A stretch of 64,000 bases of DNA, from positions 3,950-67,949 of the forward strand of contig JBBDIJ010000021.1 in NCBI GenBank assembly GCA_040880485.1, in the 5' to 3' direction. Below, piece after piece: positions 38,118-46,222 of the stretch (the first letter of the stretch is position 1; each line of letters begins with the position of its first letter). A program made the position numbers and the translations under genes. The notes under the pieces were generated by a model, which was not told the DNA's origin, made no database searches, and worked only from the letters and a program-made list of their open reading frames with translations. This DNA is from JBBDIJ01 sp040880485. GTDB taxonomy: Bacteria; Bacteroidota; Rhodothermia; Balneolales; Balneolaceae.

Positions 38118-40220
38118 ATGAGCAATCGCCTGACCCTTGAAAAAAGCCCTTACCTTCTGCAGCACGCAGATAATCCGGTCGATTGGCACCCATGGAGCGA
38201 GGAGGCGTTCCAAATTGCAAAGGATGCAGACAAACCGGTCTTCGTCTCTATAGGTTACTCCACTTGCCACTGGTGTCACGTCATGGCAGAGGAGTCTTTT
38301 GAAGATCCGGAAATCGCCCGTTTGATGAATCAAGCCTTCATAAACATCAAGGTAGACCGGGAAGAGAGGCCCGACATAGACCATGCCTGCATGACCGTCT
38401 GCCAGATGCTTACAGGGCAGGGTGGCTGGCCACTGAATCTGCTTTTAACTCCGGACAGGCAGCCCTTCTTTGCGGCTACATACCTGCCGAAAGAGAGCCG
38501 GGGAAATCGCACAGGTATGGCTGACCTGATCCCCGGGATCGCCAGATTCTGGAGAGACGAGAGAGAGAAGCTGCTGGCTTCTGCCAACAAGATTTCGGAG
38601 AGTTTCAAGCAGACAACCCTGCCGGACGAACCCTCTATGCCCGGCGAAGAGCTTTTACATGACGCATTCCGGGATCTCTCTGGCTCTTTTGACCGGAGAG
38701 ATGGCGGTTTCGGAAGTGCACCCAAATTCCCGACTCCGCATACGCTCTCCTGGCTGGTTCAATACGGAAAACATTTCGGTGAACCAGAGGCTATCAAAAT
38801 GGCCGTCCATACACTGGAACGAATGAGACTCGGTGGAATATGGGATCATATCGGCTACGGCTTCCACCGGTACTCGACAACCCGAAACTGGCTGATTCCC
38901 CACTTTGAAAAAATGCTTTACGACCAGGCCATGCTTATTCGCGCCTATACAGATGCCTGGGCAGAAACCCGCGATCCACTATTCCGGGAAACCGTACTGC
39001 AAACCGCAGCCTATACAGTGGAGCGGCTCCATTCGCCCGAGGGAGCATTCTGGTCGGCCGAAGATGCCGACAGTGATGGTGAAGAGGGCCTCTACTATCT
39101 CTGGAGACAGGAAGAGCTGGAAACTCTTCTTGATCAGAATCAGCTGGAATTTTTCGCCTCTCTCTACGGAATCAAGCATGAGGGTAATTTCCGGGATGAA
39201 TTCACTGGAGCTGCAGTGGGCCGTAACATCCCACACCTGAAACACCGGAAGGTTGAATCTGCAGAGAGGCTGGGAATCTCACCGGAATCGCTTGATGAGA
39301 AGCTCGAACCGATCCGGAAGACGCTTCTCGATAACCGGCTTCTCCGCTCCGCTCCCTCTCTGGACGACAAAATTCTGACCGACTGGAATGGCCTGATGAT
39401 CGGAGCACTTGCCCACGCTGGCACCCTGCTCGAAGAGCCGAAACTCATACGCCAGGCCGTGGAAGCATGGGACTTTCTAAAACAGAAACTGCGCACAGAT
39501 GATGAGTGGCTCCATCGCTACAGGGAGGGAGAAGCAGCGATTCCCGCCATGGCAGACGATTACGCTTTCCTGACAGGCGGGCTAATCGATCTCTTCGAAG
39601 CGACTCTGGACCCACACTACCTGCTCGAAGCCGAAACCCTGGCACGTCAATTTGCAGAGAACCATCACGATTCCGAAGCAGGCGGTTTCTTCTTCAGCAA
39701 CAGAAATGAGACAGGGTTTCCGGGGCCACAAAAATGGATTCATGACGGTGCGATCCCTTCATCCAACTCCATGGCTTCCCTTCAGTTTATCCGGCTCTCA
39801 AGATATTCAGGTGAGGTGGAATTCGAGGAGTTAGGGCGAGGAGTCCTATCCGCATTTCACACCTGGCTTGAAAAAGCGCCTTCGGGGACTACCTGTGCAC
39901 TTCAGGCGCTGCTGCTATCTGTTACAGCCACCAGTGAAGTGGTTGTTTCGGGCCCTTCACTCTCCGATAGCGGGGTTCAGAAAATGATTCACGCTGTGAG
40001 GAGTGCCACAAAACAGCCTCTCTTTCTTCTCGTGAAAACCCCGGAAAACGCCTCCGTTTTAGATGCTGCAGCTCCCTTCACGCGCAATTTTCCTGTCGGG
40101 TCGGAGGCCACAGCGTGGGTCTGCAGAGATTACAGATGCGAATCACCTGTTCGTACACTGGAAGAGGTGGCTGCACTTCTCAATCCCCGAGTTCAGAACG
40201 GACCTCAACCTCCCCTTTAA
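38118..40220 (+). CDS. DUF255/thioredoxin-domain protein (YyaL/SSP411 family)
   Basis: 700 residues. The N-terminal thioredoxin-like domain contains NPVDWHPWSEEAFQIAKDADKPVFVSIGYSTCHWCHVMAEESFEDPEIARLMNQAFINIKVDREERPDID and GGWPLNLLLTPDRQPFFAATYLP, with a CHWC active-site-like motif. The remainder is an alpha/alpha barrel as in N-acylglucosamine 2-epimerase-like proteins (GGIWDHIGYGFHRYSTTRNWLIPHFEKMLYDQA). The cellular role is unsettled. The 3' end overlaps convergent osmC by 41 bases. Confidence 0.94.
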   Translation: MSNRLTLEKSPYLLQHADNPVDWHPWSEEAFQIAKDADKPVFVSIGYSTCHWCHVMAEESFEDPEIARLMNQAFINIKVDREERPDIDHACMTVCQMLTGQGGWPLNLLLTPDRQPFFAATYLPKESRGNRTGMADLIPGIARFWRDEREKLLASANKISESFKQTTLPDEPSMPGEELLHDAFRDLSGSFDRRDGGFGSAPKFPTPHTLSWLVQYGKHFGEPEAIKMAVHTLERMRLGGIWDHIGYGFHRYSTTRNWLIPHFEKMLYDQAMLIRAYTDAWAETRDPLFRETVLQTAAYTVERLHSPEGAFWSAEDADSDGEEGLYYLWRQEELETLLDQNQLEFFASLYGIKHEGNFRDEFTGAAVGRNIPHLKHRKVESAERLGISPESLDEKLEPIRKTLLDNRLLRSAPSLDDKILTDWNGLMIGALAHAGTLLEEPKLIRQAVEAWDFLKQKLRTDDEWLHRYREGEAAIPAMADDYAFLTGGLIDLFEATLDPHYLLEAETLARQFAENHHDSEAGGFFFSNRNETGFPGPQKWIHDGAIPSSNSMASLQFIRLSRYSGEVEFEELGRGVLSAFHTWLEKAPSGTTCALQALLLSVTATSEVVVSGPSLSDSGVQKMIHAVRSATKQPLFLLVKTPENASVLDAAAPFTRNFPVGSEATAWVCRDYRCESPVRTLEEVAALLNPRVQNGPQPPL

Positions 40221-40620
40221 GCGTCCGATTGACCGGGCACTTATCTGCAATTTCGAGTAGTCGGGTTTTCTGCTCTTCTGTTAGCTCGCCACGGAAGATA
40301 AACTCCTTTTCGATCTTGTCGATCTTTTTTCCAGGATCCGAACAGTCGTCACAATCGCTGGCGTGATCCCTGAAGTGGCGCAACTCCACGTAAATATCTT
40401 CCAGAGGCCACCCTTTCCGCTCTGCATACATCCGGAGCGTAACTACCGAACAGGTTCCGAGAGACATCAGAAGCAGGTCGTACGGGTCGGGCCCCAGGTT
40501 CTTCCCCCCTGACCGTTCCGGCTCATCGGCAATGATTTCATGAGGGCCGGCGGTGAGCACTGTTTTGTAGTCTTCTGCACTCAAATGGACATGTACAATT
40601 TTCTTTTCGTTTTCACTCAT
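40180..40620 (-). CDS. OsmC-family peroxidase-like protein
   Basis: 146 residues. OsmC/Ohr fold with GGKNLGPDPYDLLLMSLGTCSVVTLRMYAERKGW (first redox Cys) and IADKCPVNRTL (second Cys), the pair that reduces organic hydroperoxides. An extra cysteine pair lies in the loop DHASDCDDCSDPGKK. Convergent overlap of 41 bases with the DUF255 gene. Tandem GTTCATACTC elements lie upstream of its start (40664-40700). The stretch 40490-40520 is found again, inverted, in the neighbouring pseudogene. Confidence 0.93.
   Translation of the reverse strand: MSENEKKIVHVHLSAEDYKTVLTAGPHEIIADEPERSGGKNLGPDPYDLLLMSLGTCSVVTLRMYAERKGWPLEDIYVELRHFRDHASDCDDCSDPGKKIDKIEKEFIFRGELTEEQKTRLLEIADKCPVNRTLKGEVEVRSELGD
40490..40520 (-). 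repeat. Inverted repeat arm inside osmC
   Basis: The reverse complement of these 31 bases equals 40796-40826 at 30 of 31 positions. This copy is the original: it encodes the conserved ERSGGKNLGP part of OsmC. Confidence 0.9.
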
Positions 40621-40663
40621 ATCTCTTCACTTGTTGGTTAACTTCTCATTCATTTTCCTTTAC

Positions 40664-40700
40664 AGAGTGTTCATACTCTATTTACACTCTGTTCATACTC
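40664..40700. promoter_or_regulatory. Candidate operator with repeated GTTCATACTC upstream of osmC
   Basis: GTTCATACTC occurs at 40669-40678 and again at 40691-40700, 22 bases apart (about two helical turns). The first copy lies in the palindrome AGAGT-GTTCAT-ACTCT (40664-40679). It lies 44 bases before the osmC start. No regulator is assigned. Confidence 0.4.
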
Positions 40701-40721
40701 ACTTTCCATCTTGTAGTCACT

Positions 40722-40983
40722 ATGATGAACAGATACAAAGATGATATGAATAGAAAAAGGCCTGTTGATTTGGTTGTTCTATCCGATGTCCATCTCGGAA
40801 CGGGCAGGGGGGAAGAACCTGGGGCCGCTCTACATTCAGGACAAACTGGTGTTGGACCTCAATGGAGAGAAGATATGGATTTTCCACGGTGATATCTTCG
40901 ATATCACGATGAAGTACAGTAAATGGATCGCGAAAATCGGCAGTCTGGGATATGAGTTTCTCCGAAGCCTGGAAGGGAAGTGA
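40722..40983 (+). pseudogene. Internally deleted LpxH-like metallophosphoesterase
   Basis: From ATG 40722 (or 40746) the frame reads KRPVDLVVLSDVHLGT, the N-terminal metal motif of bacterial UDP-2,3-diacylglucosamine diphosphatase-like phosphoesterases. The frame is then lost, and only a second frame from about 40827 gives LYIQDKLVLDLNGEKIWIFHGDIFDITMKYSKWIAKIGSLGYEFL, which in intact relatives lies roughly 100 or more codons later. The middle, with the GNHD-type motif, is missing. The 3' part is also gone, ending in TGA 40981-40983 within the hairpin 40972-40994. The junction carries a copy of osmC sequence (40796-40826). Confidence 0.85.
40796..40826 (+). repeat. osmC-derived filler at the pseudogene deletion junction
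   Basis: These 31 bases match the inverted osmC segment 40490-40520 with one mismatch (40804). The match starts in CGGAACGG, which belongs to the SDVHLGT coding sequence of the phosphoesterase, so it may be the microhomology where copying switched. Confidence 0.9.
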
Positions 40984-41184
40984 GTTCCCTTCCGGTTATA
41001 AACGCGTAATGCCCACTTCTTCTATATGGTAACCTGACCCGACCAACCCTGCTTTTGTAGAAATACCATCCATGCAATCCGGAGTGGATGGCACGTATTC
41101 CTTTTCAATTTTGTATTTTCAGGTGCTGGCCCTTAAAAGGCCGGGCCGGGAAAAATGACCTGAAAATCAGAATAGTGGAGACGC

Positions 41185-43983
41185 ATGAACTGGAAAGAGA
41201 CAATAGAGAAGTATGCAGAAGAGGCGGAGATCAGCAAGCCGCTAGCCAGCCGGATTGCCACATTGACCGGATGGATAGAGGATCTGATTCTGAAGCAGGG
41301 AAATAAAAACTTGCAGGAGCTGGCGGCATCGCTTCCGCAGCAGGCTGCAGCCATCCTGACAGGTGCTCCGGAAAATGTGTTAGAGGAGACAAAGAGAACC
41401 ATTTCAAAACTTTCTCATGAACGGATTGTAGAGCTTCTGCGCATCTACACCTCTTTTTTCCATCTTGTGAACTCACTCGAGCAGCATGAAATTGTTCGTA
41501 TCAATCGCGAGAGGTCACAGACTAGCCTGAACGATAGCCCAAGGCCGGAGAGTATCATGGATGCCGTCAGGCAGCTGAAAGAGAGAGGATACAGCAGTGA
41601 TGAGGCACTCGATCTCTTCCGAAAGCTCGATATTCAGCCAACCATCACGGCCCATCCAACGGAGGCGCGTCGAAGGAGTGTCCTGAACAAACAGGAGAAA
41701 ATTACCGGTATGCTGGCCGATCTGGACAGCCTGGACCTGACCCCTGACGAACGAGAACTTGCCGCCCGGCAACTATTCAATGAACTGGCCCTTCTTCTCT
41801 CTACCGACGAGGTACGATCAGAGAGGCTGACGGTGGAAGACGAGGTAGAGAATGGGCTCTACTTCTTTACCAGCTCCATCTGGCAGACAATACCCCGTCT
41901 CTATGAGGATATCCGAATCGCATTTCGCGTATGCTACGATGTTGAACCGGATATACCGGTCAATTTCCGATATCGGACGTGGATCGGAAGCGATCGGGAC
42001 GGCAATCCGAATGTGACAAAAGAGGTGACCTGGAACACCCTGATTGAACAGAGAAGAACCGTACTCAATCTTTACCTGGAAGAACTCGATGAACTGCGTC
42101 GATATCTGAGTGTATCCAAAAACCTGCAACCTGTACCGGACGCTTTTTACAACTCGCTGCGAAAGGATGAAAAGGAGGTGCCTCTTTCGGATCGATATCG
42201 AAGACGCTATCGTAACGAACCGTTTCGCCGCAAGATTACACACATCATGCACCGTTTGAGAGAGCTTCTGAACAGCCTGGATCTGGAACCAGGTGAACTG
42301 ATTCGGAATGCCGAAACGTACAAGGCAGAAGATTTTGTAGAAGATCTGGAACTGATTCGTGATACACTGCGGCAGTGTGGCCTTTCTGAGGTTGCCGAAG
42401 AGGGGCGCTTCAGCCACACATTGATTCGTGCAAAGACATTCGGGTTCCACCTGGCTGCAATGGATATCAGACAACACAGTGAACTTCACGGGAAGGCCGT
42501 AGAGGAGCTTTTTCGTCATGCCGGTGTACTCAAAGACTACACGAAACTCTCCGAAGAGGAGAAAATGGATGTACTCCGTCAGGAACTTGAGAACCCTCGG
42601 CCGCTGCTCCCGGTAGATCGGAAGGTCTCTCCGGATACAGACCGTGTACTTGGTGTATTCCATCTGCTGCGGGAAGTGAAGCGGATGGACCCCGATGCAG
42701 CCGGGATCTACATTATAAGTATGACTCACGGCATCAGTGATCTGCTGGAGGTGATGTTGCTGAGCAAAGAGGCAGGGCTCTGGCGTATGGATAGCAAAGG
42801 CGCAAAAAGCGATGTAGACATCGTTCCTCTCTTCGAAACCATTGAAGATCTTGAACGTAGCGCCGGGCTCATGAACTCCCTCTTCGAGGACGAACTTTAT
42901 CTTAAACAGCTGGATGCCCGGAATCGGTTTCAGGAGATCATGCTCGGTTATTCGGACAGTAACAAGGATGGCGGTTACTGGATGGCAAACTGGGCTCTGC
43001 ACAAAGCTCAGGAGAAGCTGGGAAGTGTGTTGCGCAAGCACAATATCGACTTCCGCCTCTTTCATGGCAGAGGTGGCACAGTGGGGAGGGGTGGCGGACG
43101 ATCCAACAAGGCGATTCTGGGCCTTCCGCCCATAAGTAACAACGGGCGTATCCGGTTTACTGAACAGGGAGAGATCATATCGTTTCGTTACTCTCTTCCC
43201 GGCATCACCCGTCGGCATCTGGAACAAATAGTCTCTGCGGTATTGCGAATCACAGCCGATTCCAATGAAGTAAACCAACCAGAGGATTCGCATTTTTACG
43301 AAACGATGGAGGCCCTGGCTGTCCGCTCCATGACGAGTTACAGGGAGTTGATTGATGACCCCGATTTTTGGCCCTGGTTCAGCGGTATTACACCGGTTGA
43401 ACACATTGGTAACCTGCCCATCGCTTCCAGACCGGTATCAAGAGGCGGGGCAGGATCACTAGAGTTCGACAATCTCCGTGCCATCCCCTGGGTCTTCGCA
43501 TGGACTCAGGTTCGTTATAATGTTCCGGGCTGGTACGGTATCGGGACTGCCCTGAAAACCGTTCTGGAGAGTGACCCTGAAGGACTGAAGCGCTGCAAGG
43601 AGTGGTATCAAAGCACCATTTTCTTCCGCTCTATACTGGACAATGCGCAACGGGAGCTTGCTCGTACGGATATCCGCACCTCTGAACTCTATGCGAAGCG
43701 GAGTTCGACACGAACTTTTGCAGACCGGATCGTAAAAGAATTTGAGATGGCTTCATCGGCCATTCTCGCAATCACAGAGCAGAAGGAGATACTGGAGAAC
43801 CGAAAGGTGATCCTGGACTCGATCCATTTTCGAAACCACTTTACATTTCCTTTGAACCTCCTGCAGGCAGAGCTGCTTGAGAGGCGGGACCAGGCCAAAA
43901 GTGAGGAGGAGCAGGAGAAAATGCGCCACGCCCTGTTTTTGAGCATCAATAGCGTAGCAGCCGCAATGCAAAGCACAGGCTAA
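41185..43983 (+). CDS. ppc: Phosphoenolpyruvate carboxylase
   Basis: Fixes bicarbonate onto phosphoenolpyruvate to give oxaloacetate, feeding the citric acid cycle. 932 residues. Motifs are the catalytic-histidine segment TAHPTEARRRSVL, RTWIGSDRDGNPNVT, GYSDSNKDGGYWMANW, FHGRGGTVGRGGGRSNKAI (mobile loop and second key residues), and the tail SINSVAAAMQSTG, which is the expected C-terminal end. The 201 bases upstream hold the pseudogene hairpin and no other gene. Transcribed alone as far as spacing shows. Confidence 0.96.
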   Translation: MNWKETIEKYAEEAEISKPLASRIATLTGWIEDLILKQGNKNLQELAASLPQQAAAILTGAPENVLEETKRTISKLSHERIVELLRIYTSFFHLVNSLEQHEIVRINRERSQTSLNDSPRPESIMDAVRQLKERGYSSDEALDLFRKLDIQPTITAHPTEARRRSVLNKQEKITGMLADLDSLDLTPDERELAARQLFNELALLLSTDEVRSERLTVEDEVENGLYFFTSSIWQTIPRLYEDIRIAFRVCYDVEPDIPVNFRYRTWIGSDRDGNPNVTKEVTWNTLIEQRRTVLNLYLEELDELRRYLSVSKNLQPVPDAFYNSLRKDEKEVPLSDRYRRRYRNEPFRRKITHIMHRLRELLNSLDLEPGELIRNAETYKAEDFVEDLELIRDTLRQCGLSEVAEEGRFSHTLIRAKTFGFHLAAMDIRQHSELHGKAVEELFRHAGVLKDYTKLSEEEKMDVLRQELENPRPLLPVDRKVSPDTDRVLGVFHLLREVKRMDPDAAGIYIISMTHGISDLLEVMLLSKEAGLWRMDSKGAKSDVDIVPLFETIEDLERSAGLMNSLFEDELYLKQLDARNRFQEIMLGYSDSNKDGGYWMANWALHKAQEKLGSVLRKHNIDFRLFHGRGGTVGRGGGRSNKAILGLPPISNNGRIRFTEQGEIISFRYSLPGITRRHLEQIVSAVLRITADSNEVNQPEDSHFYETMEALAVRSMTSYRELIDDPDFWPWFSGITPVEHIGNLPIASRPVSRGGAGSLEFDNLRAIPWVFAWTQVRYNVPGWYGIGTALKTVLESDPEGLKRCKEWYQSTIFFRSILDNAQRELARTDIRTSELYAKRSSTRTFADRIVKEFEMASSAILAITEQKEILENRKVILDSIHFRNHFTFPLNLLQAELLERRDQAKSEEEQEKMRHALFLSINSVAAAMQSTG

Positions 43984-44048
43984 AGAAACATTATAACCTT
44001 TTCATAAAATTTTTCTAACTATTATCTCATAGCAGATACACTTTTATT

Positions 44049-44082
44049 GTGTTCGAAACAGAAAGTAAACCTTTCGCAACAC
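44049..44082. promoter_or_regulatory. Inverted repeat (candidate operator) before the CI-like gene
   Basis: GTGTTCGAAA (44049-44058) and TTTCGCAACAC (44072-44082) are inverted copies apart from one inserted base, with a 13-base spacer. The site ends 10 bases before the ATG of a DNA-binding protein, which suggests autoregulation. Confidence 0.45.
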
Positions 44083-44092
44083 AAAAATTGCT

Positions 44093-44500
44093 ATGAGCTT
44101 AGACGCTACATCCGTATTGAAACGACTCAAGCAGTTGGAGAAGCTGAGGAATCTGGAGGAGATTGCCGATTTTCTGGGAATGAATGCTTCCACTCTTCGC
44201 AGCCGTAAGGCACGAAACAGTATTCCGTATGATGAGATCATCAGGAATCTGGGTGGCGCCGAGCTGCTATATGTCCTGAAAGGTGAGAGCCTGCTTGACG
44301 ATTCATCTGCATCCGACACCAATGACCTTCAACAGAGTGATAAATCCGTTTACGTACCGGGAAGAGCAGGTATACCGGAGATGATCAGGAGCCTGCCGAT
44401 GCCTGCAAATGAAAAACTGCTCTATCTGGAGACCTACCTTTCACTAATGACACAGACTCAATCTACTGCGCCGGACAAAGGCAGTTTTGACGAAGAGTAG
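44093..44500 (+). CDS. CI-repressor-like helix-turn-helix protein
   Basis: 135 residues. Residues 5-62 (VLKRLKQLEKLRNLEEIADFLGMNASTLRSRKARNSIPYDEIIRNL) match the N-terminal helix-turn-helix of phage CI-type repressors and related chromosomal regulators. The remaining 70 residues are polar and acidic, and there is no peptidase domain for self-cleavage. Near the C-terminus a short amphipathic region (NEKLLYLETYLSLMTQ) may dimerise. No phage genes are nearby. Convergent with the glycosylase gene, with a 9-base gap. Confidence 0.75.
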   Translation: MSLDATSVLKRLKQLEKLRNLEEIADFLGMNASTLRSRKARNSIPYDEIIRNLGGAELLYVLKGESLLDDSSASDTNDLQQSDKSVYVPGRAGIPEMIRSLPMPANEKLLYLETYLSLMTQTQSTAPDKGSFDEE

Positions 44501-44509
44501 AATTCTGTT

Positions 44510-45199
44510 CTATCCGAACCACTGCTTTAGCTGGTTCCGAAAGGCAGGAGCCCCCCCATTGGCAGGGTGACGTACATGAAGCGGATCCATACCGAGTAAA
44601 CTTAGACTCTGCTGGCACTTTCGGCCTACTGCAACAGGCTGTGCTTCTGGAAAGAGAGTCAGAAATTCTCTCAATTTTCCCAAACCCGCTTCCATCTCTT
44701 TACGGTTCGGCGTCCGGTTACTTAACCGCCCATTGCCGGTTCTCCAGGGGTGCCAGGGTACTGCATTCCAAAGCACAACCCGGTAAGGGTCAATGCCCAG
44801 GTCTGCAAGAGCGCCCCAGACGATGGTTGCCGTCGGCTCACTCATTCCAAGCCGGTTCACGCTGTGCCGGCTGGTACGTTCCGGTGTTACCGACCTGAAG
44901 ACCGAGTCCGGCCCCACACCGTACTTCTCTCTCTGATGGCCGAGAAGAATTCGCTCCGAAGTCATGGCAATACCCGTAAAATGCCCTCCCTGATACCCCA
45001 AAGCTTCTGCAATCAGAAGAATGCGAGCCTTACCTCTCCTCTCACTCAGATAGGCCTGAAGCTGCCGGCGGCGCACTTCCGGGGCCTCCTTAATTCTGTC
45101 GTTCTCCGGATCTGTCTGAAACCAGGGGTTAAACAGGTATTCGGACGGGCTTTTTTTCAGGGTTTCAATGTATGCAGCTACTTCCGGGTCCCTACCCAT
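44510..45199 (-). CDS. Uracil-DNA glycosylase-superfamily protein
   Basis: 229 residues from ATG 45199; a GTG one codon earlier is possible. The segment ARILLIAEALGYQGGHFTGIAMTSERILLGH fits the motif A region of the uracil-DNA glycosylase superfamily (GEAPG-like), and VVLWNAVPWHP and AVGRKCQQSL...VRHPANGG fit the later motifs. This particular subgroup is uncharacterised; it may act on uracil in DNA or only share the fold. It overlaps the end of the upstream small membrane protein gene by 8 bases. Confidence 0.85.
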   Translation of the reverse strand: MGRDPEVAAYIETLKKSPSEYLFNPWFQTDPENDRIKEAPEVRRRQLQAYLSERRGKARILLIAEALGYQGGHFTGIAMTSERILLGHQREKYGVGPDSVFRSVTPERTSRHSVNRLGMSEPTATIVWGALADLGIDPYRVVLWNAVPWHPWRTGNGRLSNRTPNRKEMEAGLGKLREFLTLFPEAQPVAVGRKCQQSLSLLGMDPLHVRHPANGGAPAFRNQLKQWFG

Positions 45200-45494
45200 C
45201 ACTGCCCTCCGGTTCCCGGTTCAACAGGAGTTTTTCACCCAACCCGTGAAGTACGATCAATACAGCTGTGGCCACAAAACAGGAGACTCCATAGAATATC
45301 GAAACAGCAGCCACGTAGACGCTCTCGGGGCCGGTCAATAGATATCCAAAGTGTGGGCGCAGATAGATAAACCAGCTGTAAATTGGGAGAATGAACATGA
45401 AAAAGGTGAGAATTCCAGTACAGTAGTAAGCAAATCGAAGTGTGGCTACCGCCACTCTCCACTTGTTGGCATGCAGCATTTCGATCCAGGCCAT
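45192..45494 (-). CDS. Small membrane protein, unknown
   Basis: 100 residues with about two membrane helices (FAYYCTGILTFFMFILPIYSWFIYL and VYVAAVSIFYGVSCFVATAVLIVL) and a basic N-terminus. I do not recognise it. It sits 20 bases after the nucleotidase-domain lipoprotein gene and overlaps the glycosylase gene by 8 bases, so it belongs to a minus-strand operon 45.0-47.0 kb. Confidence 0.6.
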   Translation of the reverse strand: MAWIEMLHANKWRVAVATLRFAYYCTGILTFFMFILPIYSWFIYLRPHFGYLLTGPESVYVAAVSIFYGVSCFVATAVLIVLHGLGEKLLLNREPEGSDG

Positions 45495-45514
45495 GATATC
45501 CCCTTTTTTCGATT

Positions 45515-46222
45515 TCAGAGTTGTCGTATTCGTCCGTCCAGCAGTGGCTGGACACTGCTTGTATTCCTGAAATGATCAGCAAGAAGCTCCCGCAAGCAGA
45601 TCGGTACATCCACTCTCGCTTCCGCATCCCTGAGCCATCGGAAGGAGCTGCCGATCTCCAGTGCTGCCGTTGTGGTCGCCAGCAGATAGGTTCTGTTGCT
45701 ATCTACGACCTCTGAATTCACCAATACACCGGCCGCATATCCGTTTCGAATACCCATACGAAGGCCACTGACAGGTGCTCCCCCTCTCCTGGCGATCTCG
45801 TCGGCCAAACGGAGGATCTGATTGCCACCCAATTCCAGAATAACCAGACTCTGCTCGTCCGGTACCAGCCTGTACATGTCTGATGTGGTCAGAATCCCCT
45901 CTTCCAGTTCGCCATTCAGACCTTCCCCCGGAATAAATCCCAAATGCACAAATCTGTGCAATTCGTGTGCCGCTCTGAAACGGAGTGCATCAGCTGTCAG
46001 GTTCCCGAGGGAACTTTCGGGCACTCCGAGTGTAAAAGCACCCTCAAGTGTTGCAATCCGTATCTCTGAATTTCCGCCGTGCCACTCTTCAACATCGCTA
46101 TCCATCTCCTCCCGAACCTCAGGTTCCGGTACTGCAATGCGCGGAGTGCAGGACAGAACAACCCCAAAAATCAGTAAAACGGGAAGTGAACAGCTCCAAA
46201 ATTTTCCTCTCAACAGGTTCAT
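45515..46222 (-). CDS. Lipoprotein consisting of a 5'-nucleotidase C-terminal domain
   Basis: 235 residues. Lipobox VLSC (Cys about residue 25). The body has the substrate-binding C-terminal fold of 5'-nucleotidase/UshA-type enzymes: ESSLGNLTADALRFRAA, GFIPGEGLNGELEEGILTTSDMYRLVPDEQSLVILELGGNQI, and GLRMGIRNGYAAGVLVNSEVVDSNRTYLLATT. The metallophosphatase domain that normally precedes it is absent from the same gene and not found adjacent. It therefore may only bind nucleotides or need a partner. It overlaps the upstream gene by 4 bases (ATGA). Confidence 0.82.
   Translation of the reverse strand: MNLLRGKFWSCSLPVLLIFGVVLSCTPRIAVPEPEVREEMDSDVEEWHGGNSEIRIATLEGAFTLGVPESSLGNLTADALRFRAAHELHRFVHLGFIPGEGLNGELEEGILTTSDMYRLVPDEQSLVILELGGNQILRLADEIARRGGAPVSGLRMGIRNGYAAGVLVNSEVVDSNRTYLLATTTAALEIGSSFRWLRDAEARVDVPICLRELLADHFRNTSSVQPLLDGRIRQL

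Noticed and set aside
41818..43404. 528-codon open frame antisense to ppc
   Set aside because: It mirrors the ppc reading frame with a Cys/His/Phe-rich, family-less product; ppc is certain on the other strand.
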